Shown: one piece after another, positions 1-9,272 of the stretch
How positions within the stretch are numbered: the first letter of the stretch is position 1
How the letters are laid out: each line of letters starts with the position of its first letter
Origin: Hyphomicrobiales bacterium
Lineage (GTDB): Bacteria; Pseudomonadota; Alphaproteobacteria; Rhizobiales; Xanthobacteraceae
Direction of reading: 5' to 3'
DNA: 64,000 nucleotides
NCBI GenBank assembly: GCA_016185205.1
Contig: JACPOA010000020.1
Coordinates: 87,923 to 151,922, forward strand
Notes under the pieces: generated by a model
What the model saw: only the letters and a program-made list of their open reading frames with translations
Told to the model about the DNA's origin: nothing
The model's database searches: none
Position numbers and translations under genes: made by a program

Positions 1-224
1 CCGACCAATAAAATCCCGCCTTTACCCCCAAAAAACCAAGCCGGAACCAGCGCCCCAACGGGCTGGCCGCCTTTGCCGATCGAGGCCGTGGGCGGCGCCT
101 CGCCCGCCCTTGTGTGAGGCCGGTGCGCCCGCGTACCCTCCGTCCCGGGAATAAAAATAGCCACCCAAGGTCATAACAAAGGCCCGCGCGGTTGAAGCGC
201 CGGGCGTGTGGAGAGGGAAGCGCC

Positions 225-1175
225 ATGAAAAATTCGATCAAGACGTTCGGCCTGGTATTCGGTCTGGCACTGACACTCGCCGGTCCCGCCGCGGCGGGCG
301 AGATGAAAATGATGACCGGCCCGCAAGGCGGATCGTGGATCCCGCTCGGCGGCCAGCTCAAGGACATGTGGGAAAAAGCCGTTCCCGGTCTCGCCGTGCA
401 GGTCATGCCCGGCGCCGGCATTGCCAATGCGCGCGGTGTCGACGAAGGCAAGGCCGATGTCGGCTTCGGCAACTCGATCTCGACGGTGGACGGCCTCGCC
501 GGCAAGCCGCCGTTCAATAAGCCGGCGACCAATATCTGCAACCTCGCCACGCTCTATCCACAGTATTATCAGTTCATCGTCAATGCCGACTCCGGCGTCA
601 ATAAGATCGAAGACCTCAAGGGCAAGTCGGTCACCACGCAGCAGCGCGGCAACACCGGCGAGCTGATCACGCGCCAAATCCTTGGCGTGCATGGGCTGAA
701 ATACGAAGACGTGAAAATCAGCTTCGTCGGTTATTCGGATTCGGTGAATCAGATGAAGGACGGCCATGCCGTCGCCTTCGCGCTCGGCACGCAAATTCCG
801 GCCGGCGCCGTGATGGACCTCGCCGCGGCGCGCGACATCAAGCTGATCGATCAGGCGGGCAGCCTCGACGGCATGAAGAAGCTCAATCCGGGCTACACGC
901 TCAACACGATCCCGAAGGGCACCTATCCGAAGCAGGACAAGGACGTGAAGGTGATCGGCTACGCCACCCATGTGTTCGTGTCGTGCAAGCTGCCGGCGGA
1001 CGAAGTCTACACCATGGTCAAGACGCTTGCCGCCAACACCAAGACGCTGGCAACGGTCGCCAAGGACATCGCATCGCTCACGCCCAAGGGCATGGCGGAA
1101 GACATCGGCGTGCCGTTCCATCCCGGCGCCGCCAAGTTCTACAAGGAAGCCGGCATCAACGTGCAATCGCACTGA
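225..1175 (+). CDS. TAXI family TRAP transporter solute receptor
   Basis: This encodes a 316-residue periplasmic receptor that would capture a small organic anion and hand it to the fused TRAP permease encoded next. The N-terminus is a Sec signal peptide with a hydrophobic core at about residues 6-20 and cleavage near AAAGEM. The mature start (TGPQGGSWIPLGGQL) and the later 'AGIANARGVDEGKADVGFGNS' type region are characteristic of the TAXI receptor family. The ATG at 225 was chosen because a purine-rich GAGAGGGAAG sits just upstream and the signal peptide begins there; a TTG 33 bases earlier adds only a charged extension. The ligand cannot be read from the sequence. Confidence 0.9.
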   Translation: MKNSIKTFGLVFGLALTLAGPAAAGEMKMMTGPQGGSWIPLGGQLKDMWEKAVPGLAVQVMPGAGIANARGVDEGKADVGFGNSISTVDGLAGKPPFNKPATNICNLATLYPQYYQFIVNADSGVNKIEDLKGKSVTTQQRGNTGELITRQILGVHGLKYEDVKISFVGYSDSVNQMKDGHAVAFALGTQIPAGAVMDLAAARDIKLIDQAGSLDGMKKLNPGYTLNTIPKGTYPKQDKDVKVIGYATHVFVSCKLPADEVYTMVKTLAANTKTLATVAKDIASLTPKGMAEDIGVPFHPGAAKFYKEAGINVQSH

Positions 1176-1275
1176 TCGCGCGCCGCCGGCGGGGGCCATC
1201 GAGGTTCCCGCCGGCGCGCCGGCGCGCCGGTTCGCTCCTAGCCCTTCGACACAGCAGACGCCAAAAGCAAACGCC

Positions 1276-3150
1276 ATGACAGCCAAGCTCGATCTCAGCT
1301 ACGGCGGTATCGTCCGTCTTGCCACCACGATCATCGCCGTGCTGATGGTGATCTACCACGTCTGGGCGATCGCCTTCGGCACGCCCGAGGCGGTGTATTT
1401 CCGCGGCACGCATCTGCTGTTCGCGATGACGCTGGTGTTCATCATCCATCGCCGCAGCGGCGCGCCGGAAGGCCTGCCGAGTCCACTCGACCTGTTGCTA
1501 CTGGTGCTGGCGGTCGCGCCCATCCTCTATCTGTTCGTCAACTACGATTACGTCGTCAACCGCATCTTCTATGTCGACGACTTGAGCGCGATGGACATGA
1601 TCATGGGCGTACTCATGACCGTGATGGTGCTCGAAGCCACCCGCCGCGTCATCGGCTGGGCGCTGCCGATCACGGCTATCGTGTTCCTGGTCTATGGGCT
1701 GTTCATCGCGCGGCTCGAGCCGATGCGCATGCTCGACCAGCTCTACATGACCACCGAGGGCATTTTCGGCATCCCGCTGTCGGTGTCGGCGGCCTATGTG
1801 CTGATCTTCGTGCTGTTCGGCTCGTTCATGGAGCGCACCGGCACCGGACAACTGTTCATGGATTTCGCCATGAGCCTGACCGGCGCCACAGCCGGCGGCC
1901 CCGGCAAGGTGTCCTGCGTGTCGTCGGCGCTGTTCGGCACCATTTCGGGCAGCGCGGTGGCCAACGTCATGGTCGACGGTCCGATCACCATTCCGCTGAT
2001 GAAGCGCTCGGGCTTTCCGCCGCAATTCGCCGCCGGCGTCGAAGCGGTGGCCTCCACCGGCGGGCAGATCATGCCGCCGATCATGGGCGCCGCCGCTTTC
2101 GTGATGGCCGAGTTCATCGGCGTGTCCTACGGGCAGGTGGTGATCTGGGCGATCATCCCGGCGGTGCTCTATTATATCGCCTGCTTCTCGGCGGTACATT
2201 TCGAGGCCAAGCGCCGCGGTATTGTCGGCGTGCCGCGCAGCGAACTGCCCAAGCTCGGCGCGGTGATGCGCGAGCGCGGCCACATGTTCCTGCCGGTGAT
2301 CGCAATCCTTGTCGTGATGTATAGCGGCTTCAGCGCGCCGATGGCGGCGCTGGCCGGAACGATTGCCTGCTTCCCGGTGGCGGCGCTGCGCCGATCGACG
2401 CGCCACTATGTCACGCTGGGCAATCTGATCGAGGCCTGCGTCGACGGCGCCAAAAATGCGCTGACGGTGGCGATGGCCTGCGCCGCCGCCGGCGTGGTGA
2501 TCGCCGTGGTGACGCTGTCCGGGCTCGGCATCGTGTTCACGCAATATGTCGTGAACCTGTCGCAGAACTTCCTGCTGATGGCGCTGGTGTTCACCATGAT
2601 CGCCGGCATCGTGCTCGGCATGGGCATGCCGACCACGCCGGCCTACATCATCATGACCGCGCTGCTGGTGCCGGCGATCGTCAAGTTCGGCGTGGTAATC
2701 CCGGCCGCGCACATGTTCGCGTTCTATTTCGCCATTCTGTCGGCGATCACGCCGCCGGTGGCGCTGGCGGTGTTCGCCGCGGCGGGGATTGCGAAGTCCG
2801 ATCTATGGGCCACCGGCCTCGCCGCCGTGCGCATCGCTGCCACCAGTTTCATCGTGCCGTTCATGTTCGTGTATGAGCCGGCGCTGCTGATGATCGGCGA
2901 TTGGCCTACTATCATCTGGGCGAGCCTGACCGCTTCGGTCGGCGTCATGGTTTTCGCCGCCGGGCTGCACGGATATTTCGTCACCCATTCCACGCATTGG
3001 CAGAGCGTGCTGCTGGCGGTCGCCGGATTACTGCTAATTGATCCGCATGTGTTTACCAGCGTGATCGGTGCGGCCATCACCGCCGTCGTGGTCGTTGCTC
3101 AACTAGCGGCAAAGCGGGCCGCCGCCAAAGCCGAGATTCCGGCGGAATGA
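1276..3150 (+). CDS. TRAP transporter permease, fused 4TM/12TM (DctQM-type)
   Basis: A 624-residue polytopic inner-membrane protein in which the small DctQ-like and large DctM-like TRAP subunits are fused, as usual for permeases that work with TAXI receptors. Hydrophobic segments run through the whole length. The conserved DctM signatures are visible, for example FGSFMERTGTG, GTISGSAVANVMVDG, and GMGMPTTPAYIIMT followed by AITPPVALAVFAA. The ATG at 1276 follows the receptor by 100 bases. The stop overlaps the start of the dehydratase gene (ATGA), so the two are probably translationally coupled. Transport is expected to be driven by an ion gradient; the substrate is probably a sugar acid or related carboxylate, judging only from the neighbour. 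Confidence 0.92.
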   Translation: MTAKLDLSYGGIVRLATTIIAVLMVIYHVWAIAFGTPEAVYFRGTHLLFAMTLVFIIHRRSGAPEGLPSPLDLLLLVLAVAPILYLFVNYDYVVNRIFYVDDLSAMDMIMGVLMTVMVLEATRRVIGWALPITAIVFLVYGLFIARLEPMRMLDQLYMTTEGIFGIPLSVSAAYVLIFVLFGSFMERTGTGQLFMDFAMSLTGATAGGPGKVSCVSSALFGTISGSAVANVMVDGPITIPLMKRSGFPPQFAAGVEAVASTGGQIMPPIMGAAAFVMAEFIGVSYGQVVIWAIIPAVLYYIACFSAVHFEAKRRGIVGVPRSELPKLGAVMRERGHMFLPVIAILVVMYSGFSAPMAALAGTIACFPVAALRRSTRHYVTLGNLIEACVDGAKNALTVAMACAAAGVVIAVVTLSGLGIVFTQYVVNLSQNFLLMALVFTMIAGIVLGMGMPTTPAYIIMTALLVPAIVKFGVVIPAAHMFAFYFAILSAITPPVALAVFAAAGIAKSDLWATGLAAVRIAATSFIVPFMFVYEPALLMIGDWPTIIWASLTASVGVMVFAAGLHGYFVTHSTHWQSVLLAVAGLLLIDPHVFTSVIGAAITAVVVVAQLAAKRAAAKAEIPAE

Positions 3151-4874
3151 GCGCGCGCAAACGTCCCGAGGAACTGCGCAGCCACCGTTGGCTCGGCGTC
3201 AGCGATCTGCGCTCGTTCGGCCATCGCTCGCGGTTGCGCCAAGGCGGCTTCGACGCGCCCGACTGGGCCGGCAAGCCGGTGATCGGCATCGTCAACACCT
3301 GGAGCGACATCAATTTCTGCCATACCCACCTGCGCGCGCGCGCCGAGGATGTGAAACGCGGCGTGCTGCAGGCCGGCGGCTTTCCGGTCGAGCTGCCGGC
3401 GATGTCGCTGTCGGAGCCGTTCGTCAAGCCGTCGACCATGCTCTACCGCAACCTGCTGGCGATGGAGGCGGAGGAACTGCTGCGCAGCCATCCGATCGAC
3501 GGCGCGGTGCTGCTCGGCGGCTGCGACAAGACCACGCCCGGACTGATCATGGGCGCCATCAGCATGGGCCTGCCGGCGATCTACGTGCCGGCCGGGCCAC
3601 AGCTACGGGGAAATTGGCGCGGCCAGCAGCTCGGCTCCGGCTCGGACGCCTGGAAATACTGGGACGAGAAACGCGCCGGCCGCATCAGCGAAGCCGATTG
3701 GGCCGAACTCGAAGGCGGCATCTCGCGCTCTTACGGCACCTGCATGGTGATGGGCACGGCGGCCACCATGATGGCGATCGCCGAGGCGCTCGGCCTCACG
3801 CTGCCGGGCGCGTCCTCGATCCCGGCGGCGGACTCCGCGCATCCGCGCATGTGCGCGAGCGCGGGACGGCGCATCGTCGACATGGTGTGGGACGATCTGA
3901 CGCCGCAGAAGATTCTCACCCCGGCCGCGTTCGACAACGCCATCCGCGTGCACATGGCGATGGGCGGCTCGACCAACGCCATCATCCATGTGGTGGCGAT
4001 GGCGCGGCGCGCCGGCCTGGCGCTCGACATGCAACGTTTCGACGAGATTTCGCGCGAGATCCCGGTGCTCGCCAATGTGCGGCCCTCGGGCGAGTTCCTG
4101 ATGGAGGATTTCTTCTATGCCGGCGGCTTGCGCGCGCTGATGGCCGAGCTCAAGGATACGCTCGATCTCGGTTGCCTTACGGTCACCGGTAAGAGCATCG
4201 GCGACAACATCAAAGGTGCAGAAGTCTACAAGCGCGAGGTGATCCATCCGCTCGGCGATCCGGTATCGAGCGAAGGCGCCACCGCCGTGCTCACCGGCAA
4301 TCTGGCGCCGCGCGGCTGCGTGATGAAGCCGTCCGCCGCCGACAAGCGGCTGTTGAAGCACCGCGGCAAGGTCATCGCCTTCGAGGATTACAACCATATG
4401 GCGCGCGAGGTCGAGCGCGACGATCTCGATGTGACGCCCGACCACGTGCTGGTGCTCAAGAACGGCGGCCCCATTGGCGGCCCCGGCATGCCGGAATGGG
4501 GCCAGCTGCCGATTCCGACCAAACTGCTGAAGGCCGGCGTGAAGGACATGCTGCGCATTTCCGACGCGCGCATGAGCGGCACCAGCTACGGCGCCTGCAT
4601 TTTGCACGTCGCGCCGGAGAGTTTTGTCGGCGGCCCGCTGGCGTTCGTCAAGACCGGCGACGAAATTGAAGTTGATGTGTCCGCGCGAAGCATCCATCTG
4701 CATGTCAGCGACGAGGAGCTGGCGCGCCGCCGCGCTGGCTGGAAGCCACCGGCGCCGCGCTATCCGCGCGGCTACGGCGCGCTCTATTCCGAGCATATCG
4801 GGCAGGCCGACGAGGGCTGCGATTTCGACTTCCTGGCGCCGCTCGGGGCGATCCCCGAGCCGGAAATTCACTGA
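3147..4874 (+). CDS. IlvD/Edd family dehydratase, sugar-acid type
   Basis: A 575-residue dehydratase of the IlvD/Edd family. Family members remove water from 2,3-dihydroxy acids to give 2-keto acids, using a [2Fe-2S] cluster and Mg2+. Cys58 (NTWSDINFC), Cys126 (GGCDKTTPG) and Cys199 (SRSYGTC) match the three cluster cysteines of the pentonate dehydratases. Lys128 next to Asp127 is the expected carbamylated, metal-binding lysine. ISDARMSGTSYG and the C-terminal EELARRRAGW are also family marks. The spacing resembles L-arabinonate/D-xylonate dehydratases more than biosynthetic IlvD. It overlaps the permease stop by four bases, suggesting that the imported compound is its substrate. Exact substrate unknown. 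Confidence 0.88.
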   Translation: MSARKRPEELRSHRWLGVSDLRSFGHRSRLRQGGFDAPDWAGKPVIGIVNTWSDINFCHTHLRARAEDVKRGVLQAGGFPVELPAMSLSEPFVKPSTMLYRNLLAMEAEELLRSHPIDGAVLLGGCDKTTPGLIMGAISMGLPAIYVPAGPQLRGNWRGQQLGSGSDAWKYWDEKRAGRISEADWAELEGGISRSYGTCMVMGTAATMMAIAEALGLTLPGASSIPAADSAHPRMCASAGRRIVDMVWDDLTPQKILTPAAFDNAIRVHMAMGGSTNAIIHVVAMARRAGLALDMQRFDEISREIPVLANVRPSGEFLMEDFFYAGGLRALMAELKDTLDLGCLTVTGKSIGDNIKGAEVYKREVIHPLGDPVSSEGATAVLTGNLAPRGCVMKPSAADKRLLKHRGKVIAFEDYNHMAREVERDDLDVTPDHVLVLKNGGPIGGPGMPEWGQLPIPTKLLKAGVKDMLRISDARMSGTSYGACILHVAPESFVGGPLAFVKTGDEIEVDVSARSIHLHVSDEELARRRAGWKPPAPRYPRGYGALYSEHIGQADEGCDFDFLAPLGAIPEPEIH

Positions 4875-4902
4875 ACCAATAACGACTATCGGGAGGACGA
4901 TC

Positions 4903-5883
4903 ATGTTGCTAACGATGTCGCGGAAAATTTGCACCGCTGCGCTGACGGCAGGGTTCGTGATGACGGCGCTGCCGGCGCTGGCGCAGAGCTATCCGAGCGG
5001 GCCGATCCATTTCATCGTCGCTTACGCGCCCGGCGGCACCGGCGACGTGGTGGCGCGCATCGTCGCGCCGAAATTATCGCTCGCGCTCGGGCAGACGGTG
5101 GTGGTGGAAAACCGCGCCGGCGCCAGCGGCGCCCTCGGCGCGCGCAGCGTCGTCGCCGCCGCGCCCGACGGGCTCACGCTGCTGGTCGGGCAGACCGCGG
5201 AAGTGGCCATCAATCAGCATTGGCTCAAAGGCCTCAACTACGATCCGGACAAGGACCTGGTGCACGTGGCGCTTATGACGGTAGTGCCGCTGGCGCTGGT
5301 GGTGCCGGCCAAGGCGCCGTATTCGACCATGGCGGAATACCTGGCGGCCTTGCGCAGCGGCAAACACACTTTCGCCTCGGCCGGCACCGGCACACCGGGA
5401 CATTTCGCCGGCGAGCTGCTCAAGGCCAAGACCAAGGCCAATCTCACCCACGTGCCGTACAAGGGCGCCGGTCCCGCGCTCAACGATCTGGTCGGCGGCC
5501 ATGTCGATATGTATTTCCCGGGCATACCGGCGGCGATGCCGCTGCTGAAAAACGGTCTGGTCAAGGTGCTCGGCGTGTCGTCGGCCAAGCGCTCAGGGAG
5601 TGCGCCGGACGTGCCGAGCGTGGCCGAGACCGCCGGCTTCAATGATTTCGCCTTTACGCTGTGGCAGGGAATTTTCGCGCCGCATGGCACGCCGCCGGAC
5701 GTCATCGCCAAGCTCAACAGCGAGATCAACAAGGTGCTCAACGATCCCGAGACGAGAAAGAAGCTGGTGGAAGCCGGCGCCGATGTCGAGCCGATGTCGG
5801 TCGCGCAGTTCCGCGCCTTCGTCGACGCCGAAAGCAGCAAATATCTCCGCATTATCAAGGAGACCGGCGTCACCGCCGAGTGA
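4903..5883 (+). CDS. Bug/TctC family tripartite tricarboxylate receptor
   Basis: A 326-residue periplasmic solute receptor of the Bug (TctC) family. It has a signal peptide ending near ALPALAQ, then the typical mature start YPSGPIHFIVAYAPGGTGDVVAR, and a conserved VVENRAGASGALG block. GGGAGGACG lies about ten bases ahead of the chosen ATG. It is 28 bases downstream of the dehydratase and so is probably in the same transcript. No TctA or TctB membrane subunits are nearby, which is common for Bug proteins; it may share a distant transporter or act as an extracytoplasmic sensor. Ligands of this family are carboxylates and related compounds. Confidence 0.9.
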   Translation: MLLTMSRKICTAALTAGFVMTALPALAQSYPSGPIHFIVAYAPGGTGDVVARIVAPKLSLALGQTVVVENRAGASGALGARSVVAAAPDGLTLLVGQTAEVAINQHWLKGLNYDPDKDLVHVALMTVVPLALVVPAKAPYSTMAEYLAALRSGKHTFASAGTGTPGHFAGELLKAKTKANLTHVPYKGAGPALNDLVGGHVDMYFPGIPAAMPLLKNGLVKVLGVSSAKRSGSAPDVPSVAETAGFNDFAFTLWQGIFAPHGTPPDVIAKLNSEINKVLNDPETRKKLVEAGADVEPMSVAQFRAFVDAESSKYLRIIKETGVTAE

Positions 5884-6139
5884 AGCGGGCGTTGTTCGGG
5901 CGATGCCAACACCCGTATGTCGAGCGTTTTATTATAATTATAATCATTAGGTGTTTTCGGTGCATCGCCGCATAACAGCGGCTAGAGCGCCGCAAAAATG
6001 GTAGCTCGAAACCACCCGGCGGTAATTTGTAACCGTGCGCTATCGTTTTGTTCACTATTTTGGAAAGAGCGCACTCGTCGTAAAGCCATAAAGAACAATT
6101 TATGTGCACTGTCCCACGTTGATCGAAGGGATGTGCCAC

Positions 6140-6958
6140 ATGCGTGCACAATTTTCGAAAATGATGGCTGCTGTATTGTTCGCCGGCCTATCGCTGGCGG
6201 CAAGCGGCGCGACGGCGGAGACGCTGCGGTTGGCCGGGACCGGGGGCATCATCGAGGCGATGCAGCAGATCGCCCCGAAATTCACAGCCGCGTCCGGTAT
6301 CCAGTTGGAAGTGATCGTGGGCCTCGGCAGCAGCGGTGCGATGCGCGCGATCGCGGATGGCAAGATCCACGTCGTCGCCGCCGCCCGCGCGCTCACGCCG
6401 GACGAAGCGAAGGGACCGCTGGTCTCGCACCCCTTTGCGCGAACGCCGCTGGTCTTCGTCACATCGCATCCCAAGCCCAATGGGTTGAAGAGCGGCGATA
6501 TCGCCGCAATCTTTGCGGCGGAAAATCCGAAATGGCAAGACGGCACTCCCCTCAAAATCATTCTGCGCCCCAAGGTCGATGCGGACACGGCGCTGGTCGA
6601 GCGGACGATCCCGAACATCGCGGCGGCGATACTGCGCGCGCGGCAGCGGCCCGATGTTCTCGTGGCGGTGACCGATCAGGACAATGTCAATCTTGCTCGA
6701 CGTCTCGATGGATCGTTAAGCCCGGCCGGCTACGGCCAGATCGTCGCCGAGCAATCTGACCTGCGCCTGGTTGCGATCGATGGTGTCATGCCTAGTCTCG
6801 ACACCCTGGCAAACGGGACCTACCCATACGAAAAAATATTCTACCTCGTGTTTGCGCGGGATCGAAACGCCGGCGCCGAGCAGCTCCTGCGATTCTTGGG
6901 CTCGGACGATGGCCGCAAGGCTTTGCTGGCGACCGGCAACCTTCCCGTTGGCGAATAG
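6140..6958 (+). CDS. Periplasmic substrate-binding protein (PstS/PBP-like)
   Basis: A 272-residue exported protein with a signal peptide (LFAGLSLAASGATAE) and a type-2 periplasmic binding fold resembling phosphate/oxyanion receptors. LAGTGGIIEAMQQIAPKF and GLGSSGAMRAIADGKI are the kind of glycine/serine loops that bind oxyanions. The start was set at the ATG preceded by GAAGGG at nine bases; two upstream in-frame starts only add a hydrophilic extension. No permease or ATPase is adjacent. The next gene, 12 bases away, is a membrane PAS-GGDEF-EAL protein, so this receptor may act as its input rather than in transport. The ligand is not determined. Confidence 0.75.
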   Translation: MRAQFSKMMAAVLFAGLSLAASGATAETLRLAGTGGIIEAMQQIAPKFTAASGIQLEVIVGLGSSGAMRAIADGKIHVVAAARALTPDEAKGPLVSHPFARTPLVFVTSHPKPNGLKSGDIAAIFAAENPKWQDGTPLKIILRPKVDADTALVERTIPNIAAAILRARQRPDVLVAVTDQDNVNLARRLDGSLSPAGYGQIVAEQSDLRLVAIDGVMPSLDTLANGTYPYEKIFYLVFARDRNAGAEQLLRFLGSDDGRKALLATGNLPVGE

Positions 6959-6970
6959 GCGGAGCGCCCC

Positions 6971-9202
6971 ATGAGGAACGTCCGCCTGCGCACGCTCGTC
7001 GCCACCATCGGCCTGATGGTGACGCTGACGATTTTCGTATCGATTCCCTGCGGATACTTTTATTTGCAGTTTGCGGACAGGTCGCACCATCTGGACCACC
7101 AGTCTGAGCAGGCTGCCGCGCGCGTCGCCAAATACGTCTATTTGCACCGGACCCTTTGGCAATATCAGGCGCCGCGGATCGCCGAGCTGATCGAGCTCAC
7201 CGAAACGGACGGTAAAAACTATGCCCTGACCGTCCGCGACGAGACCGGCGCCGCCGTTGCCAGTGCGGGTCCGGCATTGCTCGCGCCCGTCATAGTTCGC
7301 AGCCATCCGATCGTCATTTCCGGCGCCGTTATCGGTCGGGCCGAGGCCATGAGCAGCCTGCGTCCCCTGTTGTGGCAAACAGGCTTCGCCGCGCTGCTCA
7401 GCGCGGTGTTCGGCATCGGCATCTATTTTGCCGTGCGCGTCTTCCCACTCACGGTGCTCGATCGCACCTTGGGGGCGCTGGAAACCGCCAACGCGACGAT
7501 CCGGGACAGAAGCAAGCAATTGCAGGTGCAGAACGAACGCTTCGACGCCGCCCTGACCCACATGTCGCAGGGCCTCGTGATGTTCGATTCATCGGCCCGC
7601 CTGGTCGTCTGCAATAAACGTTACCTCGAAATGTTCGGTTTATCGCCGGAGATCGTCAGGCCCGGCTGCACCATTCGGGAAGTCCTCGGTCAACGGGTCG
7701 CAAGCGGGAGCTTTAGCGCCGACGACTTCGAGCCGTATATAGCCGACCTCCTGGCCGCAGTCGCTCAAGGAACGACCTTCAGCAAGATCACGAACTTGCA
7801 AGATGGCCGGATCGTTTCCATCGTAAACCAACCGACCGCGGACGGCGGCTGGGTCGCCACCCACGAGGACATCACCGAACGAATCCTCGCCGAGGAGAAA
7901 ATCAGGCACTTGGCGCACTACGATGCGCTCACCAACCTGCCGAACCGCGTGACGTTCTATGAGCGTATGGAAACGGTTCTCGGCCATTTGCGGCGCTCCG
8001 AAACCATCGCGGTTCTGAGTCTCGATCTCGACCAATTCAAGAACGTCAACGATACGCTCGGACATCCCGTCGGGGACCGTTTGTTGCAGGCGGTCGCCGA
8101 GCGCATACGGAGTTGCGTGCGTGGCGAAGACATTGTGGCCCGATTGGGCGGGGACGAGTTTGCCATCATGCAGGTTCCATCGGAACGGCCGGCGGATATC
8201 ACTGCGCTTGCGACGCGTCTCATCGAGGTCGTCGGGGCTCCTTACGATATCAACGGTCATCAAGTGGTCGTGGGGACCAGTGTCGGTATCGCAATCGCGC
8301 CGGACGACGGTAGCGAGCCGGATGCCCTCATGAAGAACGCCGATTTGGCGCTCTACCGCTCCAAAGCCGATGGCGGGGGTGTCTACCGCTTTTTCGAAGT
8401 CGCAATGGACGCCCGCATGCAAGCGCGCCGCGCGCTCGAGCTCGATCTTCGCAAGGCGATCGTGAACGGCGAATTCGAGCTTTACTATCAACCTATCGTC
8501 AATGTCAAAAGCGGACACGCCACCGGCTGCGAGGCGCTGGTGCGCTGGCATCATCCCGAGCGCGGGATGATTGCGCCGCTCGAGTTCATTCCGGTCGCGG
8601 AACAAACCGGCCTCATCGTGCCATTGGGCGAATGGATATTGCGGCAGGCCTGCGCCGAAGCGGCGCGCTGGCCGCAGCAGGTGACCATCGCGGTGAACCT
8701 CTCGCCGGCCCAGTTCAAGAGCCGCAACTTGGTGCCGACCGTCATCAACGCGCTTGCGACGTCGGGCCTTTCGGCCAGCCGGCTGGAGCTGGAGATCACT
8801 GAGCTGGTTCTCTTGCAGGAAAATGAGGGCGCTTTCGTCGTTCTTCATCAACTCCGCGATCTCGGGATCAAGATCGCGATGGATGATTTTGGCACCGGCT
8901 ATTCGTCGCTCGGCTATCTTCGCAGTTTCCCATTCGACAAGATCAAGATCGACCAATCCTTCATCCGTGATTTGCCTGGGAAGGAAGACAGCGTCGCGAT
9001 CGTTCGCGCCGTGGTCGGATTGAGCAGCAGCCTGGGCATAACGACAATCGCCGAGGGCGTGGAGACAAAGGAGCAGCTCGCGAGCCTGACGGCGGAAGGC
9101 TGCAATGAAGTGCAGGGCTTTCTGTTCAGCCCGCCGCGGCCGGCCGCCGACGTCCAACGGACGCTCGGCGAGCTTGGCCCGCGCGTCGAGGCCGTCGCCT
9201 GA
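6971..9202 (+). CDS. Membrane PAS-GGDEF-EAL cyclic di-GMP protein
   Basis: A 743-residue signalling protein. A transmembrane segment at about residues 10-32 and another at 137-157 enclose a periplasmic domain of about 100 residues. These are followed by a coiled linker, a PAS domain (about 185-305), a GGDEF domain with an intact GGDEF at 393-397 and an EAL domain with EAL at 521-523 and the DDFGTGYSS loop. Both catalytic signatures are intact, so it could make or degrade c-di-GMP; many such proteins favour one activity. GGAG precedes the ATG, and only 12 bases separate it from the binding-protein gene, indicating one operon and a possible ligand-sensing pair. Confidence 0.92.
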   Translation: MRNVRLRTLVATIGLMVTLTIFVSIPCGYFYLQFADRSHHLDHQSEQAAARVAKYVYLHRTLWQYQAPRIAELIELTETDGKNYALTVRDETGAAVASAGPALLAPVIVRSHPIVISGAVIGRAEAMSSLRPLLWQTGFAALLSAVFGIGIYFAVRVFPLTVLDRTLGALETANATIRDRSKQLQVQNERFDAALTHMSQGLVMFDSSARLVVCNKRYLEMFGLSPEIVRPGCTIREVLGQRVASGSFSADDFEPYIADLLAAVAQGTTFSKITNLQDGRIVSIVNQPTADGGWVATHEDITERILAEEKIRHLAHYDALTNLPNRVTFYERMETVLGHLRRSETIAVLSLDLDQFKNVNDTLGHPVGDRLLQAVAERIRSCVRGEDIVARLGGDEFAIMQVPSERPADITALATRLIEVVGAPYDINGHQVVVGTSVGIAIAPDDGSEPDALMKNADLALYRSKADGGGVYRFFEVAMDARMQARRALELDLRKAIVNGEFELYYQPIVNVKSGHATGCEALVRWHHPERGMIAPLEFIPVAEQTGLIVPLGEWILRQACAEAARWPQQVTIAVNLSPAQFKSRNLVPTVINALATSGLSASRLELEITELVLLQENEGAFVVLHQLRDLGIKIAMDDFGTGYSSLGYLRSFPFDKIKIDQSFIRDLPGKEDSVAIVRAVVGLSSSLGITTIAEGVETKEQLASLTAEGCNEVQGFLFSPPRPAADVQRTLGELGPRVEAVA

Positions 9203-9272
9203 GGTTTCGTCATAGCCGCCGCCCGCCGCGATCGATTGAAACTTCGGTCGCGGTGCTCTAAGACGCGGCACC

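Noticed and set aside
5931..5944. ATTATAATTATAAT perfect palindrome in an AT-rich patch
   Set aside because: Short, of low complexity and without a second copy; an operator cannot be claimed.
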